Shown: piece after piece, positions 55,201 through 64,000 of the stretch
How positions within the stretch are numbered: the stretch's first letter is position 1
How the letters are laid out: the number at the start of each line of letters is the position of its first letter
Assembly (NCBI GenBank): GCA_927349885.1
Contig: OV651830.1
Location: forward strand, 17,275,393-17,339,392
Source: Psylliodes chrysocephalus
Lineage: Eukaryota; Arthropoda; Insecta; Coleoptera; Chrysomelidae
Direction: 5' to 3'
DNA length: 64,000 nucleotides
Program-made: the position numbers and the translations under genes
The notes under the pieces: generated by a model
Seen by the model: only the letters and a program-made list of their open reading frames with translations
Database searches by the model: none
What the model was told of the DNA's origin: nothing

Positions 55201-57723
55201 GACTTTCTTTGACTTTCTTTGACTTTCTTTGACTTTCTTTGACTTTCTTTGACTTTCTTTGACTTTCTTTGACTTTCTTTGACTTTCTTTGACTTTCTTT
55301 GACTTTCTTTGACTTTCTTTGACTTTCTTTGACTTTCTTTGACTTTCTTTGACTTTCTTTGACTTTCTTTGACTTTCTTTGACTTTCTTTGACTTTCTTT
55401 GACTTTCTTTGACTTTCTTTGACTTTCTTTGCCTTTTTTTTACTTTCTTTGACTTTCTTTGACTTTCTTTGACTTTCTTTGACTTTCTTTGACTTTCTTT
55501 GACTTTCTTTGACTTTCTTTGACTTTCTTTGACTTTCTTTGACTTTCTTTGACTTTCTTTGACTTTCTTTGACTTTCTTTGACTTTCTTTGACTTTCTTT
55601 GACTTTCTTTGACTTTCTTTGACTTTCTTTGACTTTCTTTGACTTTCTTTGACTTTCTTTGACTTTCTTTGACTTTCTTTGACTTTCTTTGACTTTCTTT
55701 GACTTTCTTTGACTTTCTTTGACTTTCTTTGACTTTCTTTGACTTTCTTTGACTTTCTTTGACTTTCTTTGACTTTCTTTGACTTTCTTTGACTTTCTTT
55801 GACTTTCTTTGACTTTCTTTGACTTTCTTTGACTTTCTTTGACTTTCTTTGACTTTCTTTGACTTTCTTTGACTTTCTTTGACTTTCTTTGACTTTCTTT
55901 GACTTTCTTTGACTTTCTTTGACTTTCTTTGACTTTCTTTGACTTTCTTTGACTTTCTTTGACTTTCTTTGACTTTCTTTGACTTTCTTTGACTTTCTTT
56001 GACTTTCTTTGACTTTCTTTGACTTTCTTTGACTTTCTTTGACTTTCTTTGACTTTCTTTGACTTTCTTTGACTTTATTTGACTTTCTTTGACTTTCTTT
56101 GACTTTCTTTGACTTTCTTTGACTTTCTTTGACTTTGACTTTCTTTGACTTTCTTTGACTTTCTTTGACTTTCTTTGACTTTCTTTGACTTTCTTTGACT
56201 TTCTTTGACTTTCTTTGACTTTCTTTGACTTTCTTTGACTTTCTTTGACTTTCTTTGACTTTCTTTGACTTTCTTTGACTTTCTTTGACTTTCTTTGACT
56301 TTCTTTGACTTTCTTTGACTTTCTTTGACTTTCTTTGACTTTCTTTGACTTTCTTTGACTTTCTTTGACTTTCTTTGACTTTCTTTGACTTTCTTTGACT
56401 TTCTTTGACTTTCTTTGACTTTCTTTGACTTTCTTTGACTTTCTTTGACTTTCTTTGACTTTCTTTGACTTTCTTTGACTTTCTTTGACTTTCTTTGACT
56501 TTCTTTGACTTTCTTTGACTTTCTTTGACTTTCTTTGACTTTCTTTGACTTTCTTTGACTTTCTTTGACTTTCTTTGACTTTCTTTGACTTTCTTTGACT
56601 TTCTTTGACTTTCTTTGACTTTCTTTGACTTTCTTTGACTTTCTTTGACTTTCTTTGACTTTCTTTGACTTTCTTTGACTTTCTTTGACTTTCTTTGACT
56701 TTCTTTGACTTTCTTTGACTTTCTTTGACTTTCTTTGACTTTCTTTGACTTTCTTTGACTTTCTTTGACTTTCTTTGACTTTCTTTGACTTTCTTTGACT
56801 TTCTTTGACTTTCTTTGACTTTCTTTGACTTTCTTTGACTTTCTTTGACTTTCTTTGACTTTCTTTGACTTTCTTTGACTTTCTTTGACTTTCTTTGACT
56901 TTCTTTGACTTTCTTTGACTTTCTTTGACTTTCTTTGACTTTCTTTGACTTTCTTTGACTTTCTTTGACTTTCTTTGACTTTCTTTGACTTTCTTTGACT
57001 TTCTTTGACTTTCTTTGACTTTCTTTGACTTTCTTTGACTTTCTTTGACTTTCTTTGACTTTCTTTGACTTTCTTTGACTTTCTTTGACTTTCTTTGACT
57101 TTCTTTGACTTTCTTTGACTTTCTTTGACTTTCTTTGACTTTCTTTGACTTTCTTTGACTTTCTTTGACTTTCTTTGACTTTCTTTGACTTTCTTTGACT
57201 TTCTTTGACTTTCTTTGACTTTCTTTGACTTTCTTTGACTTTCTTTGACTTTCTTTGACTTTCTTTGACTTTCTTTCACTTTCTTTCACTTTCTTTCACT
57301 TTCTTTCACTTTCTTTCACTTTCTTTCACTTTCTTTCACTTTCTTTCACTTTCTTTCACTTTCTTTCACTTTCTTTCACTTTCTTTCACTTTCTTTCACT
57401 TTCTTTCACTTTCTTTCACTTTCTTTCACTTTCTTTCACTTTCTTTCACTTTCTTTCACTTTCTTTCACTTTCTTTCACTTTCTTTCACTTTCTTTCACT
57501 TTCTTTCACTTTCTTTCACTTTCTTTCACTTTCTTTGACTTTCTTTCACTTTCTTTGACTTTCTTTGACTTTCTTTGACTTTCTTTGACTTTCTTTGACT
57601 TTCTTTGACTTTCTTTGACTTTCTTTGACTTTCTTTGACTTTCTTTGACTTTCTTTGACTTTCTTTGACTTTCTTTGACTTTCTTTGACTTTCTTTGACT
57701 TTCTTTGACTTTCTTTGACTTTT
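55201..57723. repeat. decamer satellite (GACTTTCTTT)n, about 252 copies
   Basis: Almost perfect 10-bp array of 2.5 kb. Exceptions: one GCCTTTTTTT-TACTTTCTTT pair (about 55431-55450), one GACTTTATTT (about 56071), one 4-bp deletion shifting register (about 56137), and a block of 26 consecutive CACTTTCTTT units (57277-57536) plus one isolated unit at 57547. The minus strand lacks stops, giving a 721-codon frame of KESQRKSKKV repeats that I do not regard as a gene. Confidence 0.98.
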
Positions 57724-58224
57724 ATTACTCTTTTTAACTTTTTTTACATTTTTTACTTTTTTTTTACTTTCTTGGATATTTTTCTTAACTTAACAACAAG
57801 CTATAGATGTATCAATAGTTTTATTAGTGTGTCAAGTCTGTTTTGTTTTAATATTAGTGGTCCATACAATAATATTTCTAATTTTTTTGTGTTACAAAGT
57901 TTTTCTTTTTTATCTGGAGGAGTTTGCTTGGGAGTCTGCGTAGAGGGACGTGAATTTATTTATTTAGAAGCTGACTGGCTGTGATTAGAGTCTGCTGGGA
58001 CCAGGCAAGGATTCAGTAAATTCCTTGGGAGTGAAAAAACTAATAGGAGAAGAGAATCTACTGGAAACAGGGCTAATATTAACTATTGATTTATGCACCT
58101 GCAGAATAATAAATATATATTGTTCTAGAGCTCTCAAGATTATCTTTTGAAATATAACAGAATAACATAAATATTAGCTGCAGTTAACTAGCACTCGTGT
58201 AATTATTTATTACAATTTAAAAAC
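57724..58224. other. no gene recognised
   Basis: T-rich satellite flank followed by about 400 bp of ordinary AT-rich DNA. Nothing recognised. Confidence 0.4.
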
Positions 58225-58560
58225 CACAGGTAGATTCTGTTCATACCAATGTTTCCAAGACCTTTGACAAGGTGAACCATGATCTTCTCGTATATAAGCT
58301 CAATTTATATGGTATAGATAGAAGGGTCCTACAGTGACTAAGTATGTTCGAGTAAATCATCATTATTCCCAAATTTTCCTAGTAACCTCGGGTGTTCCTC
58401 AAGGCTCTCTCTTAGTACCGCTATCATTCAATCTGTTCATAAATATCAAAACCTGCTTTCCTGATAGTAAAACTATATTGTTTGCAGGTGACTTGAAGTG
58501 TTTCAAGATCATTCCAACAGCTTCAAGAGCTATGCTCAAGATACAGGAGAAGTAGTTATT
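58225..58560 (+). pseudogene. jockey/CR1-type LINE RT relic, first piece
   Basis: Reads QVDSVHTNVSKTFDKVNHDL, then in a shifted frame YSQIFLVTSGVPQGSLLVPL, SFNLFINIKTCF and ILFAGDLKCF. This is the RT palm of the same LINE type as the intact copy at 26419 (QVDSIYTDFSKAFDKLDH; YADDLKIY), with the catalytic YADD changed to FAGD. It is interrupted after AMLKIQ and resumes at about 60975. Confidence 0.75.
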
Positions 58561-58574
58561 ATTTAGCCTAAAAA

Positions 58575-59020
58575 TACTGATCAAGCTTGTAGCAAAAAAA
58601 CATTCAAAGCTGCTCGAAAGTATTTAAATCCAACTTCTTTACAAATAGGAATAAATGAAATAAGAAATATAAAAGATGGTGGTGTAATTCTAAAAATGAA
58701 ATTGAAAATGTTAAATTTGCTGTCGAAAAGAAATTATAGATAATATTGTGTCACCAGATTTAAAAAATCCCTCCCTAAAAGTTGTGGATATAGAAAATGA
58801 AGATTTAATAAATTGTATTAAAAATCTGAATGGTTTCTTAAATGATGCTGATTCTAATATATCTAATAAAGTGTTTAAAAAAATGAAGTTTAAATTTATG
58901 GCTATAATTGTGATCCATAGTCATATGAAAATATACTAAAAGAAGGTTTTCTGTATGTTAATTGGGCAAGATGTCGTGTCTTTGATTATGTAGCTGTCTA
59001 TAGATGTTTTAATTATTATT
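58575..59020 (+). pseudogene. gag-like / ORF1 relic of a non-LTR element
   Basis: Reads KAARKYLNPTSLQIGINEIR, IKDGGVIL, then SPDLKNPSLKVVDIENEDLI with NCIKNLN and EGFLYVNWARCRVFDYVAVY. This pattern (LxIGIxxVRxxxxGGxxxE; PxLKNPxxKIVxI; WxxCRVxDY..V.RCF) is that of ORF1/gag proteins with C-terminal CCHC knuckles in R1/I-type LINEs. The zinc knuckles are lost where an ATT-rich tract begins. Several frameshifts. Confidence 0.6.
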
Positions 59021-59034
59021 ATTAATGTACTTGT

Positions 59035-60531
59035 ACAAAGAAAAACTCCTTTAGACATCTACAGAAGTAATAGGTGCAAACTTAAATTTTCCTGAAATAT
59101 CTGAATTAGTATTATTATCTTCAAAGTTACCAGAATAAATATTAGCAAGGTTTCTTAAAACAATAAATCCTTCACTTTTTAAAATTACATTTGAAAATTT
59201 ATGAAAAATCGTCTTTCCAATATCGCCCTGGACATTTTTACACTCTGATTCAAACGTCTTAATTAAATGTACGGGTCACCAAAGGTAAATTTTTTTGTTC
59301 TAAACCTAATATAATTATGGGTACAAATGCATAATTTTTAAAAAACACTAATTGCTTTGGTTATATGTGATTTTGAAACAACTTCTATGTACTAGATTTT
59401 CCCTTAGATGAAACATCAAAATCAAATATGATTTCTTTAATTTTTTTCATAATTATCTGCGTAATCATAGGTTCCGGTGGCATCTGTAATTCAGGAAATG
59501 TTTCTTTGAAGAATTGAGTTCTTAGAGGAGCTTTAAGAAATATTTTTTTTTACATTACTAATTAAATAATTTATTAAAGGAAAGTTAGACCTAATTTCTT
59601 CTGCAACTCTGCTAAGGCCATGAGCCAAACATGTAACATGGATTAAGTTTTCATAAAACATTTTTAAATTTTGTGCGGCTTTTACCATGTACGGGGCAGC
59701 ATCGGATAACAGCAATAAACATTTTTCTGTTGGAACGGCTTCCGGAAGAAAAAAGGAAGACAATTCTGTTTGGATAAAACGAGTTATTGTCAAGTTATTT
59801 GTTTTATCTAATTGCTTTGAAGCGATTAGATATGAACCAACATATGCGTAATGAACTTATCATAAATGGGCTATATATCGACCACAAGAGTCTGTTGTTT
59901 CATCCACAATAATGTAGAAATGGTTTCCAACGGTAATATCACGAATTTTTTCACGAGTCTCAATGTACAAACTGTCAACACCACGTTTACGTAATATACT
60001 TTGCTCTGGAATATTAAATTTACAGTATTTTTGCAAAAATGATCGGAGATTTGGATTATTTAACCGTATTAAAGGGATATTCGAAGTCACTAAAGCTTTG
60101 CATAAATCTTCTTTAAAAATAGCTTCTTTACTTCTAGACGATCCAGATTCTAATTATTGTTTCAAGGGAAGTTGACTTTGTCTGCGAGTGTCTTTAGATT
60201 TCTGCTTTGCTATATGTGAGGGTGTTTTCGCGTGTTGGTATTTGAAACTTTTTTTTACATGGAATCTAAAACAAATAAATTCCTGTAGATATTGAAGTTT
60301 TAATTAAATTAAATAAATGCGTACGTTGTAAAGTTGACCTACTTTTTTTTTTAACTGTGAGTTGAAAAAACATTTTACTGTCGTTTGATTTACCATTGTT
60401 AAAGGTCAAAATAAAATATAAAATAAAAAAGTACTTACAATTTTAGAACATGTTTTACAAAACACCTGTTTATCACCTTCTACAACAAAATCTGAATAAG
60501 ATTTTACCCACGATTTAATTAATTTTGCCAT
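59035..60531 (-). pseudogene. hAT transposase pseudogene (CGGBP1-like)
   Basis: Start ATG at 60531 (MAKLIKSWVKSYSDFVVEGD, VFCKTCSKI, BED-like finger) with a GTAAGT donor at 60433-60438. The next block from 60265 gives FHVKKSFKYQHAKTPSHIAK but is one base out of phase with that splice. Then VTSNIPLIRLNNPNLRSFL, YIIVDETTD, LLLLSDAAPYMVKAAQNLKM, LIHVTCLAHGLSRVAEEIRS, and at the 3' end KFKFAPITSVDV-stop-RSFS, the hAT dimerisation motif. In-frame stops occur after SQLPLKQ (about 60150), after RYIAHL and in the last motif. The family resembles CGG-repeat-binding-protein-1-like hAT proteins. Dead copy. Confidence 0.8.
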
Positions 60532-60974
60532 ATTTCCCACTGGTTGACACAACACAACAATAAAGACTGAAATGAAGTTGAAAGTAAACTGAGTCATTTA
60601 GAAATTTGACGATATTAATACAACTTCCTTAAAGGATATTTAGCAAAATTTGTTGGTTTAAGGAGGGTGTTTATAATTTAATCCTCTCAAGTACCTACAC
60701 CATTAATTGTAATTTATTACAGGGAAAACTTAATCCTTCAAAATTTTAGGAAATCCACCTGTAAAGGCATTTCACAAAATGATATTTTGGTCCAAAACTC
60801 ATAATTTTAATATGTCCAGCCAATTAGTACGTCAGATATATGCCAAAATATTAACACAATGTCAATATATGCATTCAAAATCAAAAATTGTATATATATG
60901 CAACATATGCAAAATATGACGTTTTGCATATATTCCTAGCTCTAATAATGACACTCACATTCTACAACGGCTTT

Positions 60975-61270
60975 AAATAAACTAGAAATTTGGTGATCTA
61001 GTAATGGCATGGATTTAAATAGTAATAAATGTGACATTATCATTTTTTGGAACCTGTTGATTAAATCAAGGATTTAGGGGTCACCTTTGACTCTTCTAAA
61101 AGCTTTAATGGCCATATCACTGCTACAGTTCAAAAATCAATGAAATGCTAAGCTTTGTTAAGAGAACAAATCGTGATTTTACTAATTTAAACACAATTAA
61201 ATTTCTATACTTCTTTTTAGTTAGGATACAACTTGAGTATTGCTACTCAGTCTGGATGAAGTTCAAAATA
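60975..61270 (+). pseudogene. jockey/CR1-type LINE RT relic, second piece
   Basis: Continues the LINE broken at 58560: LNKLEIW-stop-SSNGMDLNS with NKCDIIIF, IKDLGVTFDSSKSFNGHI, NEMLSFVKRTNRDFTNLNTI, FLVRIQLEYCYSVWM. The roughly 2.4 kb between the pieces holds the ORF1 relic and the hAT pseudogene, so these entered the LINE later. It ends where the TGTAGAA-rich element begins. Confidence 0.7.
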
Positions 61271-61529
61271 GTTTTCTTACATACATACACGGAAAAAAAA
61301 TTGTAGAAGAAATTTCTACAATTATAGATTTTTTCTCTACAATAAATAGTACATATAGGGACAGGGACAATTTGTAGTAAAAATTTCCAAATATTTGTGG
61401 AGAATGTATTGTAGAGTTATTATCTACAATATTTAGTAAAAATATCCAAATGCATCATAAGAATTGTTCTACAAATTGTTATAATTTTGGCTATTCATTG
61501 TATGAATTTATATTAAAAATGTATTGCGT

Positions 61530-62935
61530 TTACAATCAATATAAATAACAAGGATACAATAATAAAAAAAGCTAATGATATTAAGTATCTTGGCATTACG
61601 ATAGATTGTAATTTAAAGTGGGACAAACATGTACAAAATATAACAAAAACACTAAGAAGTTTACTTTATAAATTTAAATACTTAAGTACCATTTTAAGTG
61701 TTCATTACTTAAAAACTATTTATTATGCACTCGTTGAATCAAGGCTACAATATGGTATACTTGTATGGGGTGGGCTGTACCAAGTTCACTTAAAGAGTAT
61801 GGAAATTCTCCAAAAACGATTTCTAAAATTATTATTAAGAAAACCTTTTCATTTTTCCACAGACCTACTTTTTCAGGAGGCCAATTTGCTTGATATTCGT
61901 CAGTTATATTGCCATGCAGTTTTAATTTTTACATATAAAAATAAGGAAATCATATTACATGAAATTGATCACCTGTATGATACTCGTCAAAAATCGTCAT
62001 TATTTGTTAAGACCCCGTTATTAAAAAAAACTATAGGACAAAGATGTTTTACCTTCTTAGCTCCTAAAATATACAATTTTCTGCCAGAAATCTATAAAAT
62101 CCATATAAGAAAAATAAATTCCTTATCCTACATTAAAAAGATCTTCAAAAATTTTTTGATAAATACTGGTCGACAAAATATTCATGACTTAATTGAATTA
62201 AACTAAAACATCTAAATAAAAATTAAACCCAAAGTAATCTCTAAAAAAAAAAAAAAAAAAAAAAAAAAGAAAAAAAAAATTAAAAAAAAAACATCAAATT
62301 TAACCAAATTAGTGTAATCATTTTCATGCTTTCTTGTTGTCATCAAAAATTGTTCAATGCTTTTCATCTTTTTTTGTCATAATTTACAATTCGTTTGTTA
62401 ATTCTACATTTCATATGTCAATGTGTGTTTTACATGTTCTTGAAAATTCTGTTTTGTTATATTCTAATGCTTTTTCTTTTTATATAATTTTTTTAACTAA
62501 TTATAATATTTATTAAGAACGCATTATTATTATTGTTATATTTATTTGTATTAAGTATTTAATTTAATAATATTAACTACTCTTATTATATTCATGTTCA
62601 TATTATTAATTAATCATTAGTCTGCCAGCTAGTACAATTAATTATTATTATTCATGTATATTATTTATTATTATTATTAATGCACATATTTACATTTATT
62701 AATATTGTAATTACTATTGGTATGATTATTAATCTTAAGTCTATTGTTATAATTATTAATTTTTATCAGCAATTATGGCGCTACTAATAAACAGAAGTAA
62801 TTTCCGAGCACAACCTTATGGTTTTTTCGGACTAACCCATGTTTATTTACATTAAAAGAGAATTTATTTGTAAAAAAAAAATATATGTAAGAAGTAAAAT
62901 AAACATTATTATTATTATTATTATTATTATTTTAT
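61530..62935 (+). mobile_element. 5'-truncated LINE with long 3' UTR
   Basis: Begins in the RT C-terminal region and ends with AATAAACATTATTATTATTA, the same 3' tail type as the LINE at 47661. An internal oligo(A) run (62242-62290) lies in the 3' UTR. Possible 6-bp target word TATGAA at about 61501 and 62935. It sits inside the TGTAGAA-repeat element. Confidence 0.7.
61535..62206 (+). CDS. LINE RT C-terminal region, 5'-truncated but open
   Basis: About 223 codons open to TAA at 62206: ANDIKYLGITIDCNLKWDKH, TIYYALVESRLQYGILVWGG, ILQKRFLKLLLRKPFHFSTD, LDIRQLYCHAVLIFTYKNKE, TIGQRCFTFLAPKIYNFLPE. These are the thumb and C-terminal motifs of jockey/CR1-type RTs (KYLGI.ID..L.W..H; YGI..WG). The RT palm is absent. 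No stop or shift in this part, so it is a recent truncated insertion. Compare the same region of the 47661 LINE (DSRQLYALRLLLNIYKRRPE; TMGQRSPMYISTKLLNCLPE), a related but distinct family. Confidence 0.8.
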   Translation: MNINNKDTIIKKANDIKYLGITIDCNLKWDKHVQNITKTLRSLLYKFKYLSTILSVHYLKTIYYALVESRLQYGILVWGGLYQVHLKSMEILQKRFLKLLLRKPFHFSTDLLFQEANLLDIRQLYCHAVLIFTYKNKEIILHEIDHLYDTRQKSSLFVKTPLLKKTIGQRCFTFLAPKIYNFLPEIYKIHIRKINSLSYIKKIFKNFLINTGRQNIHDLIELN

Positions 62936-64000
62936 GAAAATAAATACGAAAATTTTACACAATAAATAGTAAAAATTCATACAAATTGTAGTAATTTTTA
63001 ATAAAACTTGTAGTAGTATTCCATAATTATTATAATTATAACCTAGAAAAAAATGTTCCTTAATAAAATATTCAATTTATTGTTTTAATATAAAAGATAC
63101 AAAGTCTTAATTAAATTATGTAATAAATAACAGTAATAATAGCACCCTCAGTCTCAGTTGGCTTTTCTGCACCTGAAAAATATGAAATAAAAATTAATAA
63201 CAATTGAACTGTTCATACCCTTAAAACGGGGATATTTATCACCTATACACTGATTTGGATATTAAATGACTAAGTCAGATAACTAACAAAAATAAGAAAG
63301 TAGGTTTGTCACAATTAAGACAAAAAAATATCATTGAATTTGGCACAAAATTCGATCGTTGGACACAACATTCGATCGTTGGCCACAACTATTTTTTTTT
63401 TAAATAATCTACTAAGGTTATTTAAATTAGTTATCTAAAGGTAAATTATTCAAAAACAATAAATGTACTTACCACCAATAGAATTTATTATTAAAATTTT
63501 CTCAAACGCGTCGGTGCTTATAATATAATGTGTTATAGGTACGCGTATATGTACCATGCTTTGTTATGTGAACATGGCGAACGGCTACTGCTATCTGGCC
63601 ATTTATGATCGACGTCAGAAAACGTTGGCCAATAGCAGAATTCTGTTTTGTTCACATGACTTAGAATTTCTACAATATTAGAGAATATTTTTGAACAAAA
63701 TTGAATATTTTTCATAAGAAGGCATGTAAATTATTACTATTTTTTGTAGAGAAAATTACTATTTTTGTAGAGAAAATTACTATTTTTTGTAGAGATAATT
63801 ATTAATATTTGTACAAATTTTTTCAGAAGTTAGTAGTAGTATTTACGATAATTGTAATAAATTTCTACTTCTACAAACAATAGTAAAATATACTAAACAT
63901 TGTGGAATTCTTTCCTATTGTTGTAGCATTTTATTCAACAATTCAATTGCTACAATAATGAATAGTTTTTAACTATAAATTGTAGTAAAATTTTCTACAA

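Larger units (their letters stand above)
61280..64000. mobile_element. element with TTTCTACAA/TTGTAGAAA subterminal repeats, right side cut by window end
   Basis: Starts about ACACGGAAAAAAAATTGTAG. 61290-61500, 62940-63020 and 63700-64000 are dense in TTGTAGAAA, TTTCTACAA, TTTTTGTAGAGAAAATTACT and CAATAGTAAAAT words in both orientations. Such mirrored subterminal repeats suggest a DNA element about 2.7 kb or longer that runs past the window end. A LINE is inserted in its left part. At 63555-63662 an inverted repeat (TATGTGAACA...TGTTCACATGA) surrounds a GC-richer centre. Confidence 0.45.

Noticed and set aside
55114..57279. 721-codon frame of KESQRKSKKV repeats on the minus strand
   Set aside because: A consequence of a stop-free 10-bp repeat unit: the same decapeptide appears in all three frames. 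No non-repeat domain, start context or splice signal.
63533..63715. 60-codon minus-strand frame
   Set aside because: Spans an inverted repeat in the TGTAGA-rich element and has no domain.
1..64000. tRNA, rRNA, snRNA or microRNA genes
   Set aside because: I looked for tRNA B-box-like GGTTCGA words and rRNA-like conserved stretches and saw none I could support by eye. A covariance-model scan would settle it.

Overview
The window is AT-rich animal DNA, most likely from an insect with a large, repeat-dense genome. The evidence is GT-AG introns of about 45-120 bp, mariner-type transposases with an N-terminal helix-turn-helix of the DUF4817 kind, jockey/CR1-type LINEs, Ty3/gypsy and hAT relics, many TA-flanked miniature elements and very long simple satellites. 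A beetle would fit, but nothing here fixes the order. There is no bacterial operon, tRNA, rRNA or CRISPR array that I can see. Almost every recognisable coding stretch belongs to a mobile element.

Region by region. (1) 1-1300: relic of a MULE transposase and short repeats. (2) 1308-13749: a candidate 12.4-kb DNA transposon. It has perfect 13-bp inverted ends starting CACTC, is flanked by TA on both sides, and has AACAGTA/TGTTA-rich subterminal zones at both ends. Inside, on the minus strand, are a C2H2-finger plus TNP2-like transposase gene (one frameshift) and, downstream in the same orientation, an eight-exon gene for a 602-residue protein with a SAM-like domain whose exon phases all join. 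Younger palindromic elements are nested in it. (3) 13800-18030: a hAT scrap and mariner A, whose transposase is split by a 1,058-bp solo LTR. (4) 19146-21676: a mariner scrap and a DD82E-spaced Tc1/mariner-group element inserted at a TA inside an older, oppositely oriented DD82E relic. (5) 23725-24952: two gypsy pol relics tail to tail. (6) 25494-30389: mariner B, split by a 3.1-kb LINE with a long open endonuclease/reverse transcriptase frame. (7) 31250-40850: R1-like relic, a 141-bp tandem repeat, a 2.4-kb decamer satellite, a GTF2IRD2/SCAND3-like hAT 5' end and a 3-kb hairpin-forming minisatellite. (8) 41544-43867: a 2.3-kb element with 3-bp duplication holding a 400-bp TTC tract and smaller elements. 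(9) 44265-52586: hAT 3' end, a 390-bp tandem duplication, then mariner C, interrupted by a Mutator-like nonautonomous element and by a 4.2-kb LINE. (10) 52646-57723: miniature elements, a CpG-rich block and a second 2.5-kb decamer satellite. (11) 58225-64000: LINE RT pieces split by a stretch holding a gag/ORF1 relic and a CGGBP1-like hAT pseudogene, a 5'-truncated LINE, and the start of an element rich in TGTAGA-type subterminal repeats.

The genes do not form one pathway. The window reads as a stratigraphy of insertions: DNA transposons were hit by LINEs, an LTR element and miniature elements, and several target-site duplications let the order be read. The most promising unusual system is the 12.4-kb element in region 2, in which a transposase-like gene and an intact SAM-like multi-exon gene appear to travel together.
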